This document shows, in pieces, positions 1 to 5,486 of a stretch of 5,486 nt of DNA (the stretch's first letter is position 1; each line of letters opens with the position of its first letter). Under the pieces are notes generated by a model. That model saw nothing but the letters and a program-made list of their open reading frames with translations, was not told where the DNA came from and did not search any database. Origin of the DNA: an uncultured Methanomassiliicoccales archaeon (GTDB lineage Archaea > Thermoplasmatota > Thermoplasmata > SG8-5). The stretch is from assembly GCA_938004075.1 (NCBI GenBank), contig CALKWP010000191.1, positions 1-5,486 on the forward strand. Direction: 5' to 3'. The position numbers and the translations under genes are program-made.

Positions 1-447
1 TCTGATGTTCTGCGAAACTTGCAACACATGGGCGCTCTTGACCACGTTGCCGATTCCCTGATGTTGGATGACGTAGAAATGAAAGTAATGCTTGACGACA
101 TTCCTTCGGCTGAGCTGCATCTACGCAACCCAGGTGACAAGCTAACCGTTGACCAAGTAACTGAGCAAATACGTCAAGAGCGTGCTCTCGAACGACAGCG
201 TTACGACCAAGACAAAAGTGAGATGTTAAAGGAGAAGAAGAATATAACCATGTTGTTCAAAGTGCATGGTTACGAATATAGGCAAATAACCCAAGTGACA
301 GAAATACTCGCAGGAAAAGACACTGCAAAGGGTATTTACCTTCTGTGTAAAATGTACCAGAACAACCAAGAAGCCCTCAACTATGCGGCTCAAAAAGATG
401 ACCAACCGTTATATTCGGAACAACTTCTGGATTCCGTTAAGGAGTAG
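1..447 (+). CDS. ParB-like protein, C-terminal part (5' truncated)
   Basis: The frame is open from base 1, so this is the C-terminal 148 residues of a longer protein; the TTG at 19 and the ATG at 28 are internal codons, not convincing starts. The ParB N-terminal domain with its GExRxxA motif would lie off the left edge. The call rests on similarity to the next gene. Residues 1-39 (LRNLQHMGALDHVADSL and following) align without gaps to residues 138-176 of the downstream ParB protein, with about 13 of 39 identical, including GAL, H and DSL. The C-terminal parts also match in pattern: a charged helical stretch, then ITMLF against ITAVF, then a hydrophobic helix. Residues about 45-80 are rich in Gln, Glu, Lys and Arg and probably helical. 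It ends in TAG three bases before the next ATG, whose ribosome binding site lies inside this gene. Function is inferred from the paralogue: DNA or nucleotide binding, possibly partnering the PP-loop ATPase downstream. Confidence 0.72.
   Translation, partial: SDVLRNLQHMGALDHVADSLMLDDVEMKVMLDDIPSAELHLRNPGDKLTVDQVTEQIRQERALERQRYDQDKSEMLKEKKNITMLFKVHGYEYRQITQVTEILAGKDTAKGIYLLCKMYQNNQEALNYAAQKDDQPLYSEQLLDSVKE
438..444 (+). promoter_or_regulatory. Ribosome binding site of the complete parB-like gene
   Basis: TAAGGAG lies six bases before the ATG at 451. It is the strongest Shine-Dalgarno match in the window and fixes that start. It sits within the last codons of the upstream paralogue, so translation of the two is probably coupled. 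Confidence 0.75.
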
Positions 448-450
448 GAA

Positions 451-1347
451 ATGACAGACCCAAATAGACCCACTGTTGAGCCCTTACAGCGTCAAGATAC
501 CCGTAATCTAGAAAAGCTGGGGCGCAAAGCTGTTGAGAAAAATATTTCCACATTGAAGACGTTGAAAGTGGACTACGTTTCTCCCGAAACCATTTACCCG
601 AATGCCTATAATCCGAACAGGCAAACCGAGCGTGATTTCGAACTACTACTATCTTCGATGACAGAAGACGGTTTTACACAGCCAATTCTTGTGCATCGAG
701 CTACTCGTGAAATCGTTGACGGAGAGCACCGCTGGCGAGCTGCCCAACGGTTGGGTCTCAAAGAGATTCCCGTTGTGTTTGTTGACATGACTATGGAACA
801 AATGCGTATCAGCACCCTTCGGCATAACAGAGCTAGAGGTTCAGAAGATATCGAATTGACGATTGAGATTTTGAAAGACCTCCGTGCGTTAGGAGCGCTC
901 GAACATGCTGTAGATAGTCTCGGAATGTCCGAAAAAGAATTGTCTGCTTTGATTGAAGATTTGCCCGCTCCCGAAGCGCAGGCAAGCTCCGAATTCTCAG
1001 CGGCATGGTTGCCTGCTGTTGAAATCACCCCCACCGTAGCAGAAGTTGATGCGAAGAAGAGAACAATCACATCCGCGTCTGAAAGTCGTAATCGAATGCA
1101 GGAAATCATTGACCTAAAATCCGATACAGCGAATTCGGAGCTTGAACGTCAAAATGTTCTTCGTGAGGATATGACTGGTCGAACAATCACGGCAGTATTC
1201 AACCCTGAGCAGGCGGCACTAGTAGTTGAAGTACTTGGACCCAACCCCGCCGCCAAGTTGCTGCAATTAGCACGGTTCTACCTGGACAGTAACGGAATTG
1301 CTCGATGGCAATTGGATGAAAAATGGAACACGACAGTAAAGCTATAA
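451..1347 (+). CDS. ParB/sulfiredoxin-fold (IbrB-like) protein
   Basis: A complete 298-residue protein. The ParB N-terminal-like domain spans roughly residues 38-130: VSPETIYPNAYNPNR (43-57) at entry, GFTQPILV (74-81), the signature DGEHRWRAA (90-98), then IPVVFVD (106-112) and RHNRARG (124-130), which stands where ParB proteins carry the third nucleotide-contact motif. In this family GExRxxA binds nucleotide; chromosomal ParBs are CTP switches, whereas phage and IbrB-like members have varied or unknown roles. The first Arg of canonical GERR is His93 here, which points to the IbrB/phage branch rather than segregation ParB. Residues 138-176 and the C-terminus (ITAVF, 246-250, onward) resemble the truncated gene upstream. 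No parA and no obvious parS-like repeat is seen, so a partition role is unlikely. The start is set by the strong upstream Shine-Dalgarno. The last 25 bases overlap the next gene. The family is confident; the function (DNA-binding regulator or modification partner of the PP-loop ATPase) is inference. Confidence 0.9.
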   Translation: MTDPNRPTVEPLQRQDTRNLEKLGRKAVEKNISTLKTLKVDYVSPETIYPNAYNPNRQTERDFELLLSSMTEDGFTQPILVHRATREIVDGEHRWRAAQRLGLKEIPVVFVDMTMEQMRISTLRHNRARGSEDIELTIEILKDLRALGALEHAVDSLGMSEKELSALIEDLPAPEAQASSEFSAAWLPAVEITPTVAEVDAKKRTITSASESRNRMQEIIDLKSDTANSELERQNVLREDMTGRTITAVFNPEQAALVVEVLGPNPAAKLLQLARFYLDSNGIARWQLDEKWNTTVKL

Positions 1348-1916
1348 AGTCTATTGAGGTGTGTCATCTGTATTTGACAGACAGTCCCCCAAGTCGACTG
1401 GTCATTGATTACCATATTGATGAGGCCCGGAAAATTACAACTACAACGGAAGGCTCCATCATTATCCTAGTGGACGATCAGCATTTGAGAAGACTCAAGC
1501 GGTCAGATTACTTCCCTCTACTGCATTACCTATGCAATGAGGTTCAGGCGGATTTTATCAGCTTTGAAACCGATTTATTTGTATACACAAATGATTGGCT
1601 CAAATCACAGAGTAACATGCAGGAACTGGGTAAAGTAATCAAAAAGAAATACAACGGAATTCCTCAATGTTCCCACTACATTGCAATATGGTATCTACTC
1701 CGACTCGGATACATTCAAGATACACATAACAAAGTGCTGAACATCTCAAACAAGTATCCCTCTTTTGTCGGCAGTGAGTTGGTATCTGTACTGTCCGAGA
1801 ATAACCGTCCTTACGAAGAGCAAACAGAAAGTGAGATATTCGCCTTCTGCAAAAGAAATCTAACAGGAAAAATAACACGGGTTTACTACCCGGAACCTGG
1901 AGTTGCGAATGGGTAG
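1323..1916 (+). CDS. Hypothetical protein between the ParB and PP-loop ATPase genes
   Basis: I do not recognise this 197-residue protein. The ATG at 1323 overlaps the ParB gene by 25 bases. Upstream there is only a weak GGATGA (1314-1319) close to the ATG, so re-initiation or coupling from the ParB gene is likely. No signal peptide or convincing membrane segment is seen. Visible features are alternating strand-like segments (RLVIDYHI, 25-32, and SIIILVDDQH, 45-54, with paired acidic D51-D52), a strand-like FISFETDLFVY (78-88), and a helical block, YNGIPQCSHYIAIWYLL (110-126), ending in RLGYI. The mixed alpha/beta pattern fits a soluble nucleotide- or protein-binding fold but does not identify one. 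It ends in TAG at 1914-1916, eight bases past the next gene's ATG. It interrupts what would otherwise be an adjacent ParB/PAPS-reductase pair, so a shared function is plausible. Its length, coupling and the absence of a competing ORF support it as a real gene. Confidence 0.85.
   Translation: MEHDSKAIKSIEVCHLYLTDSPPSRLVIDYHIDEARKITTTTEGSIIILVDDQHLRRLKRSDYFPLLHYLCNEVQADFISFETDLFVYTNDWLKSQSNMQELGKVIKKKYNGIPQCSHYIAIWYLLRLGYIQDTHNKVLNISNKYPSFVGSELVSVLSENNRPYEEQTESEIFAFCKRNLTGKITRVYYPEPGVANG
1899..1902 (+). promoter_or_regulatory. Ribosome binding site of the PP-loop ATPase gene
   Basis: GGAG lies six bases before the ATG at 1909. It favours that ATG (protein beginning MGRKVIQ) over the in-frame TTG at 1903, which would sit immediately after the GGAG with no spacer. 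Confidence 0.65.
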
Positions 1917-3045
1917 AAAAGTAATCCAAAAAGACGTGTTTCAAGCAGCCTATGACCGATTGTACGATTGTTACAAAGAGGGCCATCGTCTCGTTGTGTC
2001 ATTCTCCGGCGGGAAGGATAGCGGCGTTTTATTGGAGATGGCGATATTGGCTGCGAGAAGTGCTGGTAAACTTCCTGTAGAAGTAATGTTCCGAGATGAT
2101 GAAATCCTCTATCCGGGAACTGCTGAGTATGTGGAGCGGACCGCTCAACGACCAGAAGTGAATATGCATTGGATTGTAAACAGACAGGCGGCCCCTAACA
2201 TCTACAATAGAGAGATGCCGTTCTATTGGTGTTTCGACCCACTATTACAACCGGAGCAATGGGTAAGAATCTTCCCCGATTACGCCGAAGAGGATTTGGA
2301 GAATATTAATCTCTACTATCTTGTGAATCCACAAAAGTACCCAAACCCTCCCGGCAAGTTTACGGTTGCTGTTGTCGGTATCCGCACTACAGAAAGTAGA
2401 AATCGCTTGTTTGCTATTCAGAGTTCCAAAGGGTCTCGTTCCTATGCGCCAGATAACCCTAATCTGTTCAATCTGTACCCAATTTACGATTGGACCGAAG
2501 GTGACGTGTGGAAAGCGGTCAAGGACAATAAATGGGATTATAACGAAGCCTATTCAGTATTAGCCAAAATGGGAGTAACAGTATCCCGGCAAAGATTATC
2601 GCAAATTGCTATGACTGCTATTGGTGTAGACAATTTAGCCATAGCTTCCAGAGCATGGCCTAAATGGTTTGATAAAGTATGTACTCGGTTACCCGGTATT
2701 CGACAAGTTGTTTACTACGGCGACCGAGTACTGCGACCTATTCGCCATACTACAGAAACATGGGAGGAATGCTTCTATCGCACTTGCGTAAACAATGCGC
2801 CCAAATGGATTTCTGACAGAAGCACTCAATGTGCAGCCAGAATGTTGGCGTCCCATGCAGCCCATTCGCAAGAGCCCTTCCCGGAAGTACAACCCTGTAA
2901 GGCATGTAAGCAAAGTTGGAAAACCCTTGCTAATGCACTGTACTCTGGAGACCCTTTCCATATCGAAATCCCATGGCTTCTAGATGTAGAGCCAAAAATG
3001 TTCCGGGAATCGGAAACACGCTCATGGCCCAAAACTCACAAGTAA
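1909..3045 (+). CDS. PAPS reductase-like PP-loop ATPase (IbrA/DndC-like)
   Basis: A 378-residue protein of the adenine nucleotide alpha-hydrolase superfamily. The ATP pyrophosphatase PP-loop SFSGGKDS is at residues 31-38. It is followed by a strand and acidic turn (MFRDDEILYP, 60-69), PFYWCFDP (104-111), the superfamily-typical VGIRTTESRNR (156-166), and YPIYDWTEGDVWKAV (190-204), all as in IbrA- and DndC-type proteins. The C-terminal third carries cysteines at 288, 293, 308, 330 and 333, including CKAC (330-333), a possible zinc or iron-sulfur site. The ECGxH-type catalytic C-terminus of true PAPS reductases is absent, so sulfate assimilation is unlikely. Family members activate a substrate by adenylation, and DndC acts in DNA phosphorothioation. 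The substrate here is unknown. The ATG at 1909 is chosen over the TTG at 1903 because of the GGAG at 1899-1902. The gene overlaps its predecessor by 8 bases and the methyltransferase gene by 22. The family is confident; a partnership with the upstream ParB is inferred from the IbrA/IbrB precedent. Confidence 0.92.
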   Translation: MGRKVIQKDVFQAAYDRLYDCYKEGHRLVVSFSGGKDSGVLLEMAILAARSAGKLPVEVMFRDDEILYPGTAEYVERTAQRPEVNMHWIVNRQAAPNIYNREMPFYWCFDPLLQPEQWVRIFPDYAEEDLENINLYYLVNPQKYPNPPGKFTVAVVGIRTTESRNRLFAIQSSKGSRSYAPDNPNLFNLYPIYDWTEGDVWKAVKDNKWDYNEAYSVLAKMGVTVSRQRLSQIAMTAIGVDNLAIASRAWPKWFDKVCTRLPGIRQVVYYGDRVLRPIRHTTETWEECFYRTCVNNAPKWISDRSTQCAARMLASHAAHSQEPFPEVQPCKACKQSWKTLANALYSGDPFHIEIPWLLDVEPKMFRESETRSWPKTHK

Positions 3046-3698
3046 GCAATCACTACAATAGTATTGCTCGTGAATATGATTTACACGACAACACTAACCA
3101 ACTAGTTGCTACAGATAAATTCATATATGGATTTATACAAAGACATGGTTGTGTTCCAAATATCATAGACCTCGGCTGTGGTACAGGACGTAGCATCGAT
3201 TGGCTGAAACTAATGCCACACGAATACTACGGAATCGATATTTCGGAAGGGATGCTCGAACAATTTAAAATAAATCATCCGGGCTACCGATGTGAGAAGA
3301 AGGATATTTATCAACCTGATATTCTGTCCAACAGAGGCGAGAAAACAGCAATATCTTTATACGGAAGCCCTTGCTATACAACACTAGATAAGTTCATAGA
3401 ACTAACTAAACAACTATGGGCTAATTTTCTACACGTCTATCTTTTACTGTACGGCGTAGAGCGTAACGCAGAGACATTTGAGGCTCAATCCGAGATGGGA
3501 ATCCTGAAACCTCTTGTATGCGACAGTAAAACCCTTTATCATTTGCATAAAGAAATCCCTACACTGAAATGGAAAGGGATTGACCAGTTCAAGAAGAAGA
3601 ACTTGACCTTATCAGTTCCACGCTACTACATAAACATTGGAATTGACAGTTTAACTCGACAAGTAGAACGGTTTGCCTGGGTGATGCTATACAAATGA
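3024..3698 (+). CDS. Class I SAM-dependent methyltransferase
   Basis: A 224-residue Rossmann-fold methyltransferase. Motif I is IIDLGCGTGRSIDWL (47-61), the glycine-rich SAM-binding loop. YYGIDISEGML (68-78) supplies the acidic residue (Asp72) expected to bind the SAM ribose, KKDIYQPD (92-99) matches the adenine-contacting acidic position, and ISLYGSPCYTTLDKF (110-124) occupies motif IV. N-terminal YNSIAREYD (11-19) is typical of the Methyltransf_11/25-like group. There is no NPPY/DPPY motif, so it is not a standard N6-adenine or N4-cytosine DNA methylase, and no PC-type cytosine C5 motif was noticed in context. The substrate (small molecule, nucleotide, RNA or protein) cannot be told. The ATG at 3024 is preferred because GGAA at 3012-3015 sits eight bases before it and the SAM domain begins soon after; an in-frame ATG at 2973 would add 17 residues and lengthen the overlap. 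The 4-base ATGA overlap with the terminase small subunit gene implies coupled translation. Confidence 0.88.
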   Translation: MAQNSQVSNHYNSIAREYDLHDNTNQLVATDKFIYGFIQRHGCVPNIIDLGCGTGRSIDWLKLMPHEYYGIDISEGMLEQFKINHPGYRCEKKDIYQPDILSNRGEKTAISLYGSPCYTTLDKFIELTKQLWANFLHVYLLLYGVERNAETFEAQSEMGILKPLVCDSKTLYHLHKEIPTLKWKGIDQFKKKNLTLSVPRYYINIGIDSLTRQVERFAWVMLYK

Positions 3699-4252
3699 CC
3701 TCAATAATACCTGCTGCAATCAATACTGATATCTGGGAGAAATTACCAGATGAAACCGCAAAAGCTTACTCCGCCTTTGTGGTGTATATGAGACTGGACC
3801 CAGATATCAGAAGTATCCCTAAAGCAATAAAAGAGAAATACGGAAGTGTCACTTCCTCTAAACTTCGCCTATGGTATAGATGGTCTTCCGAGCACTCTTG
3901 GATGATTAGGGCGAATTCTTGGGACGCAGAAGTCTATCGTCTAAAGAACGCTAAACACGTTAAAGATGTAATGGAGATGGAAGACCGTCATATCAAAATA
4001 GCTCAAGCTTTACAGCAAGCCGCTGTAAAACGATTACGTACTTTAGATGAAAATGAACTAACCGTAACGGACATACTAGGATTCTTCCTGGAGGGCGCCA
4101 AAATGGAGAGGCTCACTTTAGGACAGCCCAACGAGATAAGCAAAAATGTCAACGCCAATCTAAACATAGAAGCTTTTGATTACTCTGCAATGAGTGATGA
4201 AGAACTGCGAAAAATACTGGCGACTAACGCAACACAGTCATCTAAGTCATAA
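3695..4252 (+). CDS. Phage terminase small subunit
   Basis: A 185-residue protein recognised by its N-terminal pattern and its position. Residues 22-80 follow the layout common to phage small terminases: AYSAFVVYMRLDPDIRS (24-40), a helix-turn-helix-like region to about residue 60, then LWYRWSSEHSWMIRANSWDAE (59-79, given as a pattern of W, WS, W, RA and WDAE). This part is expected to recognise the viral packaging site. Residues about 85-145 are long charged helices probably used for ring oligomerisation, and the tail (SAMSDEELRKIL, 164-175) is likely to contact the large subunit. The ATG at 3695 overlaps the methyltransferase stop in ATGA. The gene ends in TAA four bases before the large-subunit ATG. 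The subunit binds DNA and loads the large subunit for genome packaging into the prohead. The family is divergent, so the call depends partly on the adjacent large subunit. Confidence 0.87.
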   Translation: MTSIIPAAINTDIWEKLPDETAKAYSAFVVYMRLDPDIRSIPKAIKEKYGSVTSSKLRLWYRWSSEHSWMIRANSWDAEVYRLKNAKHVKDVMEMEDRHIKIAQALQQAAVKRLRTLDENELTVTDILGFFLEGAKMERLTLGQPNEISKNVNANLNIEAFDYSAMSDEELRKILATNATQSSKS

Positions 4253-4256
4253 ATGC

Positions 4257-5439
4257 ATGAACAAGGCCTACGCAAGACAATATGCCGACAATGCCGAAGC
4301 AGAATACGCAAGCCGCATTCTAGCTCGAAATAACTTTGTGGACTTCATCACATACACTTACCCACAGTATTTTCCCGAACCATTTCACGAAAACTTATGC
4401 GAGAACTTAGAATCAGTATTGCGGGGGGATACCGAACGTCTGATGATTATTGCGCCCCCGCAACATGGAAAGTCAGAAACGGTTAGCGTGCGTTTCCCTC
4501 CATTCTGGTTAGCGAAGAACCCAAGCCTTCCTGTTATGGTGTGTTCATACGGCGCGTCTTTAGCAAACGAAAAGGTCGGCAACGCTAAAGACTTGCTGTA
4601 TTCGGATGCATACCATAACCTCTTCCCAGAGATGTTTCGTAAACCGGGAAAATGGTCACGCAAGAAATGGGCTCTAGTAAACTACAATTCCAAGATATAT
4701 TCCGCAGGTGTACGTGGGCCTATTACGGGTAAGGGTGCTGGACTTGGAATTATTGACGACCCTGTGAAATCGTGGGAAGAAGCCTATCACCCAAATCAAA
4801 GAGAAAAGGTATGGGAGTGGTGGAGAACAACCTTTCGTACTCGTATCTGGGAACATGGCCGTATCATCGTCATTATGACACGGTGGCATGAAGACGACTT
4901 AGCCGGAAGAATTCTGAATACCTCAGGAGAGAAGTGGAAAGTTCTGCGATATCCTGCATTGGCCGAATCTCAAGAAGACAGAGATGAATACAATCGCAAA
5001 TACCTTCCCAGCGCAATTGGCGAACCAGACCCCCTAAGAAGAATGCAGGGAGAACCTTTAGCGCCGAGAAGATTTTCCGTCGGGGCATTACTCGCTCTAA
5101 AATCCGATGTGGGTCCACGCGCATGGGGAGCGGAATACCAAGGAACTCCTAAGCCATTGGAAGGCCAAATGTTTAAGCAAGAATGGATTGGGGAACTAGT
5201 AGACGAATTCCCAAGAGAAGCTCGATTTGTACGATACTGGGATAAGGCTGCTACAGAAGGCGGAGGGGCAGCCACAGCCGGGGTGCTAATGAGCCGGACG
5301 AAAGAAGGACTGTTCTACGTCATTGATGTAATTACAGGGCACTGGTCATCATTACAACGAGAAGCCATTATCAAGCAGACTGCGGCGCTAGACGAGAACA
5401 AATATGGGCGTGTCGAAATTTGGATTGAAATAGAACCAG
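4257..5439 (+). CDS. Phage terminase large subunit (3' truncated by adapter)
   Basis: The motor ATPase and nuclease that packages phage DNA; 394 genuine residues are present. The ATPase domain has a Walker A variant, APPQHGKSE (66-74), Walker B LGIIDDP (163-169) and the MTRWHEDDLAGRIL block (207-220) typical of this family. AEYQGTPKPLEGQMFK (292-307) marks the linker. The RNase H-like nuclease begins at RYWDKAAT (326-333), with Asp329 as a probable metal ligand, and IWIEIEP (388-394) holds the second acidic position. Relatives usually continue EPGSGG, and the genuine sequence stops after the first base of that next codon, so the rest of the nuclease domain is missing. From 5440 the DNA is sequencing adapter, and the apparent ending EIGRAHV with its stop at 5460-5462 is false. 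The ATG at 4257 is preferred over the GTG at 4194 and ATG at 4197, which lie deep inside the small-subunit gene. No good Shine-Dalgarno precedes 4257, which suggests re-initiation after the TAA at 4250-4252. Confidence 0.95.
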
Positions 5440-5486
5440 AGATCGGAAGAGCACACGTCTGAACTCCAGTCACGAATCACCATCTC
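5440..5486 (+). other. Illumina TruSeq adapter plus index (artefact)
   Basis: From 5440 the sequence matches the Illumina TruSeq Read 1 3' adapter, beginning AGATCGGAAGAGC and ending in CCAGTCAC at 5473 (34 bases). An eight-base index, GAATCACC, follows at 5474-5481, then ATCTC at 5482-5486, which is the start of the flow-cell segment after the index. It is library read-through left in the contig and should be trimmed. Base 5440 (A) may belong to either side because of A-tailing. Confidence 0.98.

Noticed and set aside
1..3. Leading TCT as a remnant of the adapter end ...GATCT
   Set aside because: Three bases are too few to judge, and the reading frame through them still aligns with the paralogous gene from the next codons on.
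606..1109. 167-residue open frame on the - strand within the ParB-like gene
   Set aside because: It lies wholly opposite a well-supported ParB domain gene, its protein is Ser/Arg/Cys-rich low-information sequence with no recognisable motif, and every real gene here is on the + strand.
451..1347. Plasmid or chromosome partition (ParAB-parS) module
   Set aside because: There is no parA and no parS-like inverted repeat that I can see, and the motif is GEHR rather than GERR. The neighbours point to an IbrB-like phage protein instead.
1639..1986. 115-residue open frame on the - strand across the gene 3/gene 4 junction
   Set aside because: It is a shadow of two + strand genes. The Phe/Leu/Cys-rich composition is what antisense translation gives, and no ribosome binding site or family motif was found.
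1909..3698. Complete Dnd/Ssp DNA phosphorothioation system
   Set aside because: Only the DndC-like ATPase fold is present. No cysteine desulfurase (DndA), DndD or DndE is in the window, so the claim is limited to shared fold.
4253..4333. Small 26-codon frame starting at the ATG four bases before the terminase start
   Set aside because: Its short Arg/Lys/Ser-rich product has no recognisable feature, and the frame is an out-of-frame reading of the terminase N-terminus.
4970..5275. - strand open frames opposite the terminase gene
   Set aside because: They are antisense to a terminase gene with intact ATPase motifs and have no recognisable domain of their own.
5440..5462. True C-terminus of the terminase (EIGRAHV, stop)
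   Set aside because: The DNA encoding it is Illumina adapter sequence, and the nuclease domain is clearly unfinished at that point.

Overview
The window reads as a fragment of a tailed double-stranded DNA phage or prophage (Caudoviricetes). The evidence is a terminase small subunit gene followed directly by a terminase large subunit gene, with every gene on the + strand and almost no intergenic space. Base composition looks moderate, and two starts have clear GGAG-type ribosome binding sites. I see nothing that fixes the host. The last 47 bases are Illumina adapter plus an index, so this is very probably an unpolished contig from short-read, possibly metagenomic, data, ending at 5486.

Layout: (1) 1-447, the C-terminal part of a ParB-like protein whose N-terminus lies off the left edge. 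(2) 451-1347, a complete ParB/sulfiredoxin-fold protein with a DGEHRWRAA motif; its middle and C-terminal parts resemble gene 1, so the two are tandem paralogues. (3) 1323-1916, an unrecognised 197-residue protein. (4) 1909-3045, a PP-loop ATPase of the PAPS reductase/IbrA/DndC-like superfamily. (5) 3024-3698, a small class I SAM-dependent methyltransferase. (6) 3695-4252, terminase small subunit. (7) 4257-5439, terminase large subunit, cut in its nuclease domain where the adapter begins.

The gaps or overlaps between successive genes are +3, -25, -8, -22, -4 and +4 bases, and no terminator or promoter is visible. The set therefore looks like one co-transcribed, translationally coupled unit. 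Genes 2 and 4 resemble the IbrB (ParB-like)/IbrA (PAPS-reductase-like) pairing known from phage-related loci. Here the pair is expanded by a second ParB paralogue, an unknown protein and a methyltransferase, just upstream of the DNA packaging genes. The most interesting hypothesis is a phage-borne nucleic-acid modification or regulatory cassette. The biochemical role is inference and cannot be shown from sequence alone.

Two cautions. The apparent terminase C-terminus (residues EIGRAHV and the stop at 5460-5462) is translated adapter, not biology. The first gene is truncated on its left side, so the window holds neither its start nor any operon promoter.
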